Shown: positions 26,101 to 34,402 of the stretch, piece after piece
How positions within the stretch are numbered: the first letter of the stretch is position 1
Layout of the letters: each line of letters opens with the position of its first letter
Assembly: GCA_902619665.1 (NCBI GenBank)
Contig: CACNFB010000001.1
Span: 62,001 to 126,000, forward strand
Direction of reading: 5' to 3'
DNA from: an uncultured Pelagibacteraceae bacterium
Lineage (GTDB): Bacteria > Pseudomonadota > Alphaproteobacteria > Pelagibacterales > Pelagibacteraceae
Length of the DNA: 64,000 nucleotides
Notes under the pieces: generated by a model
Database searches by the model: none
What the model saw: only the letters and a program-made list of their open reading frames with translations
What the model was told of the DNA's origin: nothing
Program-made: the position numbers and the translations under genes

Positions 26101-26212
26101 TTTTTCAACATTTTTTACCTTGTATGTGATACCAGTAATTTATTTGATAATTGGAAAAAATACTAAAAATATTAATTATATTGAGGAAAAATTAAATAAA
26201 GAGTTAGGTTAA
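23120..26212 (+). CDS. RND-family efflux pump, HAE1 type
   Basis: Proton-driven inner-membrane exporter, 1030 residues, twelve helices in two repeats with two large periplasmic domains. Starts LTDLSIKRPVIATVMSLVLV; the proton-relay aspartates are in ALVLAIGIVVDDAIVMLENIV (shown here: IGIVVDDAIVML); second half has LATKNGILIVEFANQLR and SASIRLRPILMTSSSTIFG. Closest in style to MexF/AcrB hydrophobic exporters. No TolC-type gene in the window. Stop shares TTAA with the convergent gene. Confidence 0.95.
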   Translation: MFLTDLSIKRPVIATVMSLVLVIFGSLVFFEIPTNEIPDIDRPVVSIQTDYKGASANVVDKQITQKIEDFVGGTAGLVSIESMSEDERSRIDLTFKDNLDIDDVANDVRSSIARVLDNLPTESDAPEIFKQSAGFRTTMWLSFSSDFMSDLELTDYADRYLTDYFSTVEGVGRVRLGGERELSLRVWLDPLSLAARDLTTQDIENVLRQENVEFPAGKIESKDIDLTIKLENAYESLESFKKLPLKKSIDGSITKLEDVARIEFGPVSTRTLFKGNGRQVVGIGIYQNSDANTIAVANRIKKKIKQIEPSLPDGTKLEVSFDRSNYISSAIKEVYKTLFVALILVSFIIYSFLGNFRSLIVPLVALPVSLISTFLAIYFFDFSINLFTLMALVLAIGIVVDDAIVMLENIVRRIELGESPLVAAYKGSKQVSFAIIATTLVLVAVFIPLIFVKGLSSVLYMETAVTLSFAVIISSFVALSLSPMLASKVLGQNDKKNKLTHSFEKKLKDFKIFYKNSLSYWIDKKKTVIFFLFSVLILTIAAFLYAPKQLIPKEDRGAFFVIVKAPQSSGFNFTSNKAQEIEGFLLPKIGKGEYRRVILRVPGFGKSSKQVNSAFIIALLESWEKRDRSGQKIMMESFKEISKVPGVLAFPIMPQGIRTGGVEKPIQFVIQGNTYEELIRWKEIIKLEARKNKNLTNIEDDFELNKPILNVKIDQKKTSDLGISTVEIGKTIETIYGSKNVTNFTKDGKEYSIILQGDISNRNEPSSLNKVYVRSKNTNKLISLSNLVTIDEEGTAPFLSRYNRQKAVTISANIIGDYTLVSALNFLENVVKKNTPEARVEFKGESEQIKEVSYQIYLIFVLALITAYLVMAAQFESFKHPLTIMLTVPLAILGGLVGLLLVGSSINVYSQIALIILIGLATKNGILIVEFANQLRAEGKNIKTAVMESASIRLRPILMTSSSTIFGVLPLIISSGPGEASRLTVGITIFAGMFFSTFFTLYVIPVIYLIIGKNTKNINYIEEKLNKELG

Positions 26213-26805
26213 TAAATTATAAATTTCTTTCGACTTAATTTTTTTTTACACTCCGATAATTGTTTTTTATATATTTCAGAATAACCTTTTACTTTTTTTG
26301 CTAAATTAATAACCTTTTTATTTGTTTTATAGTGTTTATAATTGCCCCATCCTTCATGGTAAGCAATGTATTGTCTAAAAGGATCTTCTTTCGAAATTTT
26401 TAATATTTTTGAGGATTTACTTGTATACCATCCTATAAAATCTACACTATCTTTAAACCTGTTTCTAATTGCTAGCGGATTGTTTGTTTCTTTTTTGTAT
26501 TGTTTCCAGGTACCCTTGACTGCTTGAGAATATCCAAAAGAAGATGAAGGTCTTTTATAAGGAATTATTTTAAAAATCTTATTTCTTTCAGGTTTAGCAA
26601 GCCAATCGAAATCGGACTCCATTTTAATTATTGCTAATTGTATATAAATTGGTGTTCCCCATTTTTGCTCTGTTTTTTTTGAATGCTTATACCATAAATA
26701 TCTTTCAGAAAATATTGAACAGCCATCAGATGTGTTTTTTGGTATCGATGAGCAACTTATTAAAAAAAAGAAAAAAATTATCCAAGTTTTTTTAATGTGA
26801 ATCAC
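26209..26805 (-). CDS. Lytic-transglycosylase-like (SLT fold) lipoprotein
   Basis: Lipobox LISC (Cys18) after a hydrophobic signal, so probably outer-membrane anchored. Lysozyme-like fold residues: YIQLAIIKMESDFDWLA with candidate catalytic Glu63, SSFGYSQAVKGTWKQYK (the GxxQ/SxGL-type motif of SLT enzymes), and YIAYHEGWGNYK. Start taken as GTG (MIHIKKTWII). Would cleave peptidoglycan glycan strands. C-terminal tail (CKKKLSRKKFIIY) is very basic. Confidence 0.8.
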   Translation of the reverse strand: MIHIKKTWIIFFFFLISCSSIPKNTSDGCSIFSERYLWYKHSKKTEQKWGTPIYIQLAIIKMESDFDWLAKPERNKIFKIIPYKRPSSSFGYSQAVKGTWKQYKKETNNPLAIRNRFKDSVDFIGWYTSKSSKILKISKEDPFRQYIAYHEGWGNYKHYKTNKKVINLAKKVKGYSEIYKKQLSECKKKLSRKKFIIY

Positions 26806-26819
26806 TTCAGAATTATAAT

Positions 26820-27338
26820 TTATTTATTTTTTTTTCTCCATTCCCATGGTTTATCAAATTGACCCTTCCATAATCCCAATTTTTCTCTCTTAGCTTGTAT
26901 TTCAGAATTAATGTATTTTTTTGAGTACTTGGTGTAATTTAATGCTAACCCATTTTTAACCATCCAGTTATTTAAATCTATTTTTTTTTTATAACAAATT
27001 GCAATTAATCTTTTATAGCGATCGTACTTTTCACCTTTACATTTTATTTTATTTTTTGAAATAATTTTATCTAATCTTTCTTTTGCTATTAAACCACATT
27101 TATATTTTTTATTTAAAGTAATAAAATTAAATTGTATCCAAGGTTTTTTACAGTTTTGTTCAATTTCAGGTGCATCTATTCCTAATAATCGGATTTTTTT
27201 TTTATCTATAATTATTGTGTCACCATCAATAACTTTTGCAAATCCCTCAACCTCCAATGAATGAATAGGTTTTGAAATTAAAAAAAAAAAGATAATAAAA
27301 CTATAAAAAATCTTTTTTTGCAATTTGAAGTACTTCAT
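26820..27338 (-). CDS. Thermonuclease-family (SNase-like) secreted nuclease
   Basis: Staphylococcal-nuclease fold: KVIDGDTIIIDKKKIRLLGI with DAPEIEQ carries the Ca2+/active-site residues, followed by CGLIAKERLDKII and CKGEKYDRYKRLIAICYKK. An N-terminal signal peptide (residues 1-27, ending IHSLEV) exports it. Four or more cysteines suggest disulfides. The ATG at 27338 lies 38 nt inside the zeta-subunit gene; no later start keeps the signal peptide whole. Could scavenge DNA phosphate, which is inference. Confidence 0.88.
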   Translation of the reverse strand: MKYFKLQKKIFYSFIIFFFLISKPIHSLEVEGFAKVIDGDTIIIDKKKIRLLGIDAPEIEQNCKKPWIQFNFITLNKKYKCGLIAKERLDKIISKNKIKCKGEKYDRYKRLIAICYKKKIDLNNWMVKNGLALNYTKYSKKYINSEIQAKREKLGLWKGQFDKPWEWRKKNK

Positions 27339-27609
27339 CTAATTTTTCTCTAACATCATTTTCTGAAATATTTTTGTCTTTTAAATCTTGGTATAATTTT
27401 TTAATTATATCTTCATCTCCTGGTTCGCTAAAATCAGATTTTATTACTTCTAATATATATTGTTCTTTTTCTTGATCTTTTTTTCCCAAAATTTCTGCAG
27501 CCCATTCACCTAAATATTTGTTTCTTTTTGAATTTACTTTAAATTTAAGCTCTTCATCGTGGGCAAACTTATTTTCAAAATTTTTTTTTCTATCTTCGAA
27601 TGAACTCAT
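27301..27609 (-). CDS. DUF1476, F1-ATPase zeta inhibitor subunit
   Basis: 102 residues matching the alphaproteobacterial zeta subunit, which binds F1 and blocks ATP hydrolysis. Pattern: SSFEDRKKNFENKFAHDEEL, FKVNSKRNKYLGEWAAEILG, then VIKSDFSEPGDEDIIKKLY. All-helical. It overlaps both neighbours (20 nt with the VanZ-like gene, 38 nt with the nuclease), so is in a compact operon. The ATP synthase genes are at the other end of the window. Confidence 0.93.
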   Translation of the reverse strand: MSSFEDRKKNFENKFAHDEELKFKVNSKRNKYLGEWAAEILGKKDQEKEQYILEVIKSDFSEPGDEDIIKKLYQDLKDKNISENDVREKLDEVLQIAKKDFL

Positions 27610-27991
27610 AAATTTTCATTAATATATAAGAAATTATAACACCTGTTATGTTGCCAATCAAATCCTCAAATTGAAAACTTCTATTTGGAATTACAAGGTG
27701 TGCTAGTTCTAGGATTATCGAAATAAAAAGTAAATATAAAAAAATGTAATTAAGTTTTTTTGAGTTGCTTGAATAATTTAAAACAGCAATAAATGATAAA
27801 ATTAAAAATGTATAAAGATGATTTGATGATAAAGATAAAAAATCTCCAGTTAATTGAGGCTGCGATTTTAAATTTCCATATAGTATCCATCCAAAAATAC
27901 TACCTGGATACAAATATAGAATTATTATAGTAAAATTAGAAATTTTGAAAAATAAGTCTAAATATTTTCTAATATTTATCATTATAAACAT
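27590..27991 (-). CDS. VanZ-like membrane protein
   Basis: Four hydrophobic helices in 133 residues. The family core is ELAHLVIPNRSFQFEDLIGNITG near the C-terminus (ELAHLVIPNRSF and EDLIGN). VanZ-like proteins occur widely and their role is not known in this lineage. An ATG three codons later is an alternative start. Divergent from gpmA with 38 nt between. Confidence 0.8.
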   Translation of the reverse strand: MFIMINIRKYLDLFFKISNFTIIILYLYPGSIFGWILYGNLKSQPQLTGDFLSLSSNHLYTFLILSFIAVLNYSSNSKKLNYIFLYLLFISIILELAHLVIPNRSFQFEDLIGNITGVIISYILMKIYEFIRR

Positions 27992-28029
27992 TTATTTAAT
28001 TGTAATTTTAAGTTATCAAATATGTATAA

Positions 28030-28746
28030 ATGGTACACCTTGTATTAATAAGACATGGACAGAGCGAATGGAATAGTCAAAATAAGTTCACTGGATGGGT
28101 TGATATAGATTTATCTGATAAAGGTAAAAAAGAGGCAAAAACTGCCGGTGAATTAATTATTAATGAAAATCTTAAATTCGATTACTATTTTTCCTCTTTT
28201 CAAAAAAGGGCTATCAATACATTAAAGTTAATCCAACAAACTATAGGAATTAAAGATATAAAGTTTGAAGAGGCTTGGCAACTGAATGAAAGACATTATG
28301 GAGCTTTAACTGGCTTAAATAAAGAGGAAATGAAAAAAAAACTTGGAGAAAAAAAAATACATGAATTTAGAAGATCGTGGAGTTTAAAGCCTGAAAATTT
28401 AGATAAAAAAAATGTTTATCATCCATTGAATATAGATAAATACAAAAACATTCCAAAAAAAAATATTCCTGATACTGAATCTTTAGAGGACACATATAAT
28501 CGAGTTATCCCATATTTTGAAAGTAAAATATTAAAACTACTAAAATTGGAAAAAAGGATATTGGTTGCTGCACATGGAAATTCTATAAGAGCTTTATGTA
28601 AATATTTATTTAAAATAAGTAATGAAGATATTTCAAATTTAGAAATACCTACTGGCAATCCACTGGTTATAGATTTTGATAAAAGTTTAAAGGTAATCAA
28701 GGCAAGATATCTTGACGAGGCAAGAGCTAAAAAAATTATTATTTAG
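28030..28746 (+). CDS. gpmA: 2,3-bisphosphoglycerate-dependent phosphoglycerate mutase
   Basis: Interconverts 3- and 2-phosphoglycerate. Phosphohistidine motif LVLIRHGQSEWN with His9, then FTGWVDIDLSDKG, AWQLNERHYGALTGLNKEE and the second histidine in VAAHGNSIRAL. 238 residues is normal for dPGM. Single gene; its stop region overlaps convergent murU by 8 nt. Confidence 0.96.
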   Translation: MVHLVLIRHGQSEWNSQNKFTGWVDIDLSDKGKKEAKTAGELIINENLKFDYYFSSFQKRAINTLKLIQQTIGIKDIKFEEAWQLNERHYGALTGLNKEEMKKKLGEKKIHEFRRSWSLKPENLDKKNVYHPLNIDKYKNIPKKNIPDTESLEDTYNRVIPYFESKILKLLKLEKRILVAAHGNSIRALCKYLFKISNEDISNLEIPTGNPLVIDFDKSLKVIKARYLDEARAKKIII

Positions 28747-29431
28747 TAATTAATTTTTTATAAATTTTAATATCAGTTATGTGTTTAAATTTAATTTTAC
28801 TTTCATAGCCGTATAAATTTTTATCCATTAATAATTTGTTCCAGATTAATGAAATAGGAAAAATTTTTTTTTTTATATTATTAAATAGATCTCTGTTGAT
28901 TATTTGACAGCCTGTGAATATATATTCTTTTTTTGAATTATATGTAATAATATTTTTTTTCATTGAAAAATCGCCACTTAGTCTTTTATCAAAACTTTTT
29001 TGTTTTTTAACTACTAGAAGCATGTTTGAGGCTTTTTTAGAAAAATATAAATTTTTCATTTTAACTATTTCGATTGAATGCTTTTTGGTCCAAATTGTGT
29101 CTGGGTTTAAAACTAAGAAATTTTTATCATTCGAAGATTTTACAATATTCAAAATACCCCCTCCTGTGTTCAAAATTTTTCTTTTTTCCTCAAACACTTT
29201 AATTTTTTTTGATAATTTCTTTTCTAAAATAAATCTTTTTATTTGTTGACTTAAATGATGAGAATTTAAGAAAATTTTATTTATATTTAATTTAAATAAT
29301 AACTCTATTGTGTTTTCTAGAAGAGACTTATTACCAATTTTTAAGAGGGGTTTTGGCACTTTATTTGTAAGTGGCTTTAATCTTTTACCGAAACCTGCAC
29401 ACATAATTATGGCTGTGTTTAATTTTTTCAT
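28739..29431 (-). CDS. murU: N-acetylmuramate 1-phosphate uridylyltransferase-like (MurU)
   Basis: Nucleotidyltransferase fold: IIMCAGFGKRLKPLTNKVPK with the GxGxRL...PKPL motif near residues 13-28, FLVLNPDTIW for metal binding and FTGCQIINRDLF. In the MurU/AmgK salvage route it makes UDP-MurNAc directly from MurNAc-1-P, bypassing MurA and its fosfomycin sensitivity. Directly follows amgK by 5 nt, as in Pseudomonas and Caulobacter, which decides the assignment over other sugar nucleotidyltransferases. Confidence 0.88.
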   Translation of the reverse strand: MKKLNTAIIMCAGFGKRLKPLTNKVPKPLLKIGNKSLLENTIELLFKLNINKIFLNSHHLSQQIKRFILEKKLSKKIKVFEEKRKILNTGGGILNIVKSSNDKNFLVLNPDTIWTKKHSIEIVKMKNLYFSKKASNMLLVVKKQKSFDKRLSGDFSMKKNIITYNSKKEYIFTGCQIINRDLFNNIKKKIFPISLIWNKLLMDKNLYGYESKIKFKHITDIKIYKKLITK

Positions 29432-29436
29432 CTTTT

Positions 29437-30342
29437 CTACTTTTTGTTATTTAAGCAAGAAACTAACTCATCAAAAATGTTATTGCCACTTGTTCTAAGT
29501 TTAATTAATTTCCATGTATAGGGTATTAATTTCAGATAATTGTTTTTCTTATCTCTTTTTGCAAGTCTTGTGAAAATTCCTAAAATTTTTAGGTTTCTCA
29601 AAACAGAAAGTATTAAAAAGTCATTTTGAAAAGATTTTCTATCTAGTATTTTACTTTTTTGTAAAAAATATGAATAAATATTTTTTTTTAATAGGGTTGA
29701 TGAATTATACCTTACGTCATCTATTAATGACGCCAAATCATATGCTGGATTACCAATAACAGCATCCTGGCTATCTATTAAATATATTTTTTTATTTTTA
29801 TACATCATATTAGAAACATGAAAGTCTCTATGAACAAAGGTGTTATTTGGTAATTTTATCTTTTTTATTAAGACATTTATAATTTTTCTAATTTTTTTTT
29901 TATTATAAGGTTTGGCTAATTTTTTGTTATAGTAAGGTGTGTACCATTTGTTAAATAAATCCGCCTCCTTATATAAATCTTTGTAATTATACTTTTTCAT
30001 ACAATATTGTTTTCCATTTAAGTTTATGGCTTTTGTATTTTTTATTTTTTTAAACTTAATGAGTATATCAATTATTTTTTTATAAATTTTATATCTATTA
30101 TTTTTTGTTAGAATATTTTTTACACTTTTTTTTCCTAGATCAGTAATCTGTATAGAGCTTTTATCATAATCATTTTTTATAAGTTTTGGAGCGTATATTT
30201 TGTGATTATTCAAAATTTTATTAATGCAGTCATATACCAAAAGATTCTTATATTTATTTTTTTTTGAATAAACTAATATAGAGTTTCTTGACCTATAGAA
30301 TTCTCTATCTGATGCATCGCCCTTAATTTTCTTAAAATTCAT
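29437..30342 (-). CDS. amgK: Anomeric N-acetylmuramate/N-acetylglucosamine kinase AmgK-like
   Basis: Aminoglycoside-phosphotransferase fold that phosphorylates the anomeric carbon of recycled amino sugars. N-terminal [15 protein letters not shown] is the family nucleotide-binding entry (GDASxRxYxR), catalytic HRDFHVSNMMY, and metal-binding LIDSQDAVIGNPAYDLASLI. Start set at the ATG at 30342, which overlaps the end of tsaE by 11 nt; a longer reading would add 16 residues inside tsaE. Followed by murU, so the two consecutive salvage steps are linked. Confidence 0.88.
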   Translation of the reverse strand: MNFKKIKGDASDREFYRSRNSILVYSKKNKYKNLLVYDCINKILNNHKIYAPKLIKNDYDKSSIQITDLGKKSVKNILTKNNRYKIYKKIIDILIKFKKIKNTKAINLNGKQYCMKKYNYKDLYKEADLFNKWYTPYYNKKLAKPYNKKKIRKIINVLIKKIKLPNNTFVHRDFHVSNMMYKNKKIYLIDSQDAVIGNPAYDLASLIDDVRYNSSTLLKKNIYSYFLQKSKILDRKSFQNDFLILSVLRNLKILGIFTRLAKRDKKNNYLKLIPYTWKLIKLRTSGNNIFDELVSCLNNKK

Positions 30343-30802
30343 AATTTTTACAATTCCCAAAAAGTTTAATTTTAATGTCTCTATTTTCAAAATTTTTTAA
30401 ATATTTGAATTTCAACTCGATGCGGTTTTTTGGTTTATATTTTATTTTCTCTGGCCATTCTATTAAAGAAATTACTTCATTATCCTCAAACACGCCAATG
30501 TTATTCAATTCTTTATAATTTTTTACTCTATAAAAATCATAATGTTGAATTAATTTTTGATTTGCCAGATATTCATACATTACAGTAAATGTAGGACTTG
30601 GTACTTCAGTAATTTTTGAATTTGTTTTTCTTTGTAAATGATTTATAAAAAATCTGGCAAATGTAGACTTACCAACTCCAAGTTGACCATATAATAGAAT
30701 TGTTTCACCTGACTTTATTTTATTTGCAATCTTGCAGGCTAAATTTTTTAAAACTTTCAGATTTGAAACTTTTATAGAGCTACCGTTAGTAGCGATAGGC
30801 AT
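30332..30802 (-). CDS. tsaE: tRNA threonylcarbamoyladenosine biosynthesis protein TsaE
   Basis: ATPase that partners TsaB/TsaD in making t6A37 on ANN-decoding tRNAs. P-loop [14 protein letters not shown] at about 44-57, then [14 protein letters not shown] and HYDFYRVK, and the LIEWPEK motif with the conserved Trp. 156 residues. Its ATG lies 17 nt inside ahcY and it overlaps amgK; the tsaE-amgK-murU order recurs in alphaproteobacteria. Confidence 0.95.
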   Translation of the reverse strand: MPIATNGSSIKVSNLKVLKNLACKIANKIKSGETILLYGQLGVGKSTFARFFINHLQRKTNSKITEVPSPTFTVMYEYLANQKLIQHYDFYRVKNYKELNNIGVFEDNEVISLIEWPEKIKYKPKNRIELKFKYLKNFENRDIKIKLFGNCKNYEF

Positions 30803-32072
30803 CTGGTTTATAAGGTCCTTCTTGTTTTACGCTAATATAATCTGCTTGTTCTTTAGACAACTTAGTCAACTTGGCTCCAACTTTTTCTAAATGAAGCATA
30901 GCAACTTTTTCGTCTAGATGTTTTGGTAAAACATAAACTTTTTTTTCATATTTATCGGAATTATTCCATAATTCTATCTGAGCTGTAACTTGATTTGTAA
31001 ATGATGCACTCATAACAAAACTTGGGTGTCCAGTCGCACATCCTAAATTTACTAATCTTCCCTCTGCAAGTAAAATTATTCTTTTTTTGCTAGGGAGTTC
31101 TATCTCATGCACCTGGGGTTTTATTTCATCCCACTTGTAATTTCTAAGCGCTTCAACCTGAATTTCATTATCAAAGTGACCAATATTGCAAAGTATTGCT
31201 CTATCCTTCATGTCTCTCATGTGATCCGCTGTTATAATATCTTTATTACCAGTGGCAGTCACAACTATGTCAGCATGCTTGATCATGTCATCCATTAAGA
31301 CTACTTCATAACCTTCCATAGCGGCTTGTAATGCACAAATTGGATCTGTTTCGGTTATCATTACTCTCGCACCAGCTTGTCTTAATGATGCGGCACTGCC
31401 TTTTCCTACATCCCCAAAACCAGCTACTATGGCTACTTTTCCTGACATCATTACATCTGTCGCTCTTTTGATACCATCTACTAAGCTTTCCCTACAACCA
31501 TATAAATTATCAAATTTTGATTTTGTAACAGAGTCATTAACGTTAATCGCCGGGACCAAAAGAGTTCCTTCGCTTTCCATTTTTTTTAAAGCTAAAACAC
31601 CGGTTGTTGTCTCTTCTGACAATCCTTTAACATCTTTCATAAGATGTTTATAATCCTTATGCATTAAAGCTGTTAGATCTCCCCCATCATCTAAGATCAT
31701 ATTAGGTTTCCAATCTTTTTTTCCCTCAATAGTTTGTCTTACACACCACCAATATTCATCCTCAGTTTCACCTTTCCATGCAAAAACTGGAGTTCCAGAT
31801 TTTGCAATAGCTGCGGCAGCGTGATCTTGAGTAGAAAATATATTACAAGAAGACCATCTGCACTCAGCACCAAGGTCAACTAAAGTTTCAATTAAGACTG
31901 CAGTTTGAATTGTCATATGCAAACATCCTAAAATCCTTGCGCCCTTTAATGGACTCTTGCCCTTATATTCTTTTCGTAATGCCATTAGACCTGGCATTTC
32001 AGTTTCTGCGAGAGAAATTTCTTTCCTTCCAAAATTAGCTAAATTGATATCTTTTACTTTATAATCAGTCAT
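30786..32072 (-). CDS. ahcY: Adenosylhomocysteinase
   Basis: Hydrolyses S-adenosylhomocysteine to adenosine and homocysteine, feeding the SAM cycle with MetX-derived methionine. Motifs: [38 protein letters not shown], the NAD site [18 protein letters not shown] and [11 protein letters not shown]; it ends KPDAYRY, the conserved C-terminus that reaches across the dimer. 428 residues. The 42-nt upstream gap to chvG shows no SAH-riboswitch core that I can see. Confidence 0.97.
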   Translation of the reverse strand: MTDYKVKDINLANFGRKEISLAETEMPGLMALRKEYKGKSPLKGARILGCLHMTIQTAVLIETLVDLGAECRWSSCNIFSTQDHAAAAIAKSGTPVFAWKGETEDEYWWCVRQTIEGKKDWKPNMILDDGGDLTALMHKDYKHLMKDVKGLSEETTTGVLALKKMESEGTLLVPAINVNDSVTKSKFDNLYGCRESLVDGIKRATDVMMSGKVAIVAGFGDVGKGSAASLRQAGARVMITETDPICALQAAMEGYEVVLMDDMIKHADIVVTATGNKDIITADHMRDMKDRAILCNIGHFDNEIQVEALRNYKWDEIKPQVHEIELPSKKRIILLAEGRLVNLGCATGHPSFVMSASFTNQVTAQIELWNNSDKYEKKVYVLPKHLDEKVAMLHLEKVGAKLTKLSKEQADYISVKQEGPYKPDAYRY

Positions 32073-32114
32073 TTTTTTTCAGCTTGTACATTAATTCAAA
32101 ATTTATTCAACTAG

Positions 32115-33653
32115 TCAATTTATGGTTGGAAAATAAATATCAACCCTTGCTCCATTTTTAGCCTTATTATTTGATGCATTAACACTCCCACCGTGTAAAT
32201 CAACAAGATTTTTTACTATATTCAAACCTAGACCAGAATGCTCTCCAAATTTTTCAGGTCTATTACTGTAAAATCTTTTAAAAATTTTTTCAGTATTTTT
32301 TTCCTTAAAGCCTCTTCCCTCATCGACTACTGAAAGTTGAATTTTATTATTTTTATTTTTTTTAAGTTCGACAATAATTTTCTTATTATCTTCACTAAAA
32401 GAAATAGAATTTTCAAGAAGATTTGCTAAGACTTGTTCAATTCTATTTTCGATACCTTTAATAAAGTATTTTTCACCATTTTTTTGAATTTTAAAATTAA
32501 TCTTAATTCCTCTTTTTGAAAAGTATATTCCATTAAAATCATCAACAACTGAATTGATAACTTCTTCTAAATCGATATTTTTCATTTGCTCTTGAGTTAT
32601 AGCAACTTCATCTTTTAGCATTTGCGAATAGTCTGTAATTAGTCTTTCAATTCTTTCAACATCATGTGATAAGATTTTTACTAATTTTTCTTTCTCACTG
32701 TTACTACTTGTTTCACTTAAAATTTCCGAAGCACTTTTTAATGATGCAAGCGGATTTCTAATCTCGTGTACTAAATCGGTAGAAAAGTTTTCTGCTGTAT
32801 TTACTCTTTTTTGTAATTCATTTGTCATATCACTTAATGAGTGTGACAACATTCCTAATTCATCATTTCTTTTAACTAGATTTGTTAAATCGACTCTTTT
32901 TTTACTTCTCTCTTTAATGCTTTGAGTAAAATTGACCAAATTCTTGATTGGCTTTAAAAAATACCTATTTAAAACCAAAGAAAAAATAAAAATTACAATT
33001 CCTACAAATATAGCAGTACGTATTATAAAAGTTTTTCTTTCATTAATCGCAGTTTTAATTTCATTTGCATTTTCTGAAATTAATAAATAACCAGACGGCG
33101 TATCATTTATTATTAAGTTTTTTACAGTAGATAATTTGAATTGCTGATAGCTTTCAGTTGTAAAGGTAAATGGTTTACCAAAGTTAGTTGAAGAAGCATA
33201 ATTCGATATTTTTTCTTTTAGCTCTGTTTCTTTTTTTTGGTTTATTTTATCTTCTTGTGTAACTATTTCATTGTTGTTTGTAGAAATATCAAATTCAACA
33301 ATATCAATTCTCTGGCTAAATGACCTTGGATCTAAGTCTAAAGTGTTAGTATCTGCTATTATATCGTAATCTTCATCTAAAAATACTACCCTATCAACAC
33401 TCTGAAATAGAAATCTTTTAGAAAATAAAAAATTTTTTATATCCTCTTTGTTAAATTTAACATTCAATCTATTTAGATTTTGTATTGTATTATTTAAGAT
33501 TTGAATGTGTATTGAGGTTTTTTTTTTAATTAAATTTGGTTGAACGTAACTTAAATAGATTATTGTTAGTGAACCTATAAACAAAAAGATAATTAAATTA
33601 ATAAATAAGAATTTCTTTAAAATTGATAAATTTTTAATAATTGAGGAAAACAT
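32115..33653 (-). CDS. chvG: Sensor histidine kinase, ChvG/ExoS type
   Basis: Membrane kinase with two anchors (about 13-35 and 209-229) bounding a periplasmic sensor of some 170 residues, a HAMP linker (230-285), phospho-acceptor His296 in FSTDLVHEIRNPLASLKSA, and a C-terminal ATPase domain with N box LANLLENSISFSE and G boxes VDEGRGFKEK and GLGLNIV. HEIRNPLASLKSA is very close to the ChvG/ExoS H box. It starts on the last base of its response regulator, so they are co-expressed. In rhizobia this pair senses acid/envelope state. Confidence 0.9.
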   Translation of the reverse strand: MFSSIIKNLSILKKFLFINLIIFLFIGSLTIIYLSYVQPNLIKKKTSIHIQILNNTIQNLNRLNVKFNKEDIKNFLFSKRFLFQSVDRVVFLDEDYDIIADTNTLDLDPRSFSQRIDIVEFDISTNNNEIVTQEDKINQKKETELKEKISNYASSTNFGKPFTFTTESYQQFKLSTVKNLIINDTPSGYLLISENANEIKTAINERKTFIIRTAIFVGIVIFIFSLVLNRYFLKPIKNLVNFTQSIKERSKKRVDLTNLVKRNDELGMLSHSLSDMTNELQKRVNTAENFSTDLVHEIRNPLASLKSASEILSETSSNSEKEKLVKILSHDVERIERLITDYSQMLKDEVAITQEQMKNIDLEEVINSVVDDFNGIYFSKRGIKINFKIQKNGEKYFIKGIENRIEQVLANLLENSISFSEDNKKIIVELKKNKNNKIQLSVVDEGRGFKEKNTEKIFKRFYSNRPEKFGEHSGLGLNIVKNLVDLHGGSVNASNNKAKNGARVDIYFPTIN

Positions 33654-34351
33654 TAACTAACATTCCACCTATAGCCACTGCCATATCTAGTTTCGATAGC
33701 TGAAAAATTTTCATCAACTTTTTTAAATTTTTTCCTAATTCTTTTCACATGGCTGTCAATTGTTCTGTCCTCTATATCTGTATCCTCTCTATAAGCAATA
33801 TCCATTAATTGGGCTCTTTCTTTTATTATTCCTGGTCTTTTTGCTAATTCTTGAACTATTAAAAATTCAGTAGTTGTTAATTTATCTGGTAGTTGTTTGC
33901 CTCCCCATTCACATTCTAATTGGGATGGGTCAAGTTTAAGTTTGCCGTGATTAATAATATTTTTTGTGTCCTCAATATTAATATTCTTTTTTCTTAACTG
34001 TACACGAATTCTTTCAATTAAAACTTTTATAGAAAAACCTCCAGATTTTTTCACGAAATCATCTGCACCAAGTTTTAGTCCTAATAGCTCGTCTACTTCC
34101 TCATCTTTGGAAGTTAAAAAAATAACTGGGAGAGAAGTTTTTTTTCTTAATTTTTTAAGTAATTCTTCTCCATCCATTTTTGGCATTTTAATATCAATTA
34201 TAGCTAGATCTGGTGGAGTTCTGGACAGCCCAATTAGTGCGCTTTCTCCGTCCAAATATGTTTGAACTTTGAATCCCTCTTTTTCTAAAGCTATACTAAT
34301 GCTTGTTAGAATATTTCTATCATCATCTACTAATGCAATTGTTTGAGTCAT
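33653..34351 (-). CDS. chvI: Response regulator, ChvI type (OmpR family)
   Basis: Receiver (1-125) with acidic pocket DDD at 9-11 and phospho-acceptor Asp53 in [11 protein letters not shown], then a winged-helix DNA-binding domain (about 135-232: [40 protein letters not shown]). Close to ChvI throughout, except that the usual Lys-Pro after helix 4 (KPFS in ChvI) reads KKSGGFS, losing the conserved proline and adding about two residues. Controls unknown targets. Confidence 0.93.
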   Translation of the reverse strand: MTQTIALVDDDRNILTSISIALEKEGFKVQTYLDGESALIGLSRTPPDLAIIDIKMPKMDGEELLKKLRKKTSLPVIFLTSKDEEVDELLGLKLGADDFVKKSGGFSIKVLIERIRVQLRKKNINIEDTKNIINHGKLKLDPSQLECEWGGKQLPDKLTTTEFLIVQELAKRPGIIKERAQLMDIAYREDTDIEDRTIDSHVKRIRKKFKKVDENFSAIETRYGSGYRWNVS

Positions 34352-34402
34352 GCAGTAATTAAAAATACTAAATTGTTATAATTTGGGCAATAGTTTATCT
34401 TA

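Noticed and set aside
32073-32114. Possible SAH riboswitch before ahcY
   Set aside because: The 42-nt gap is too short and has no recognisable conserved core.
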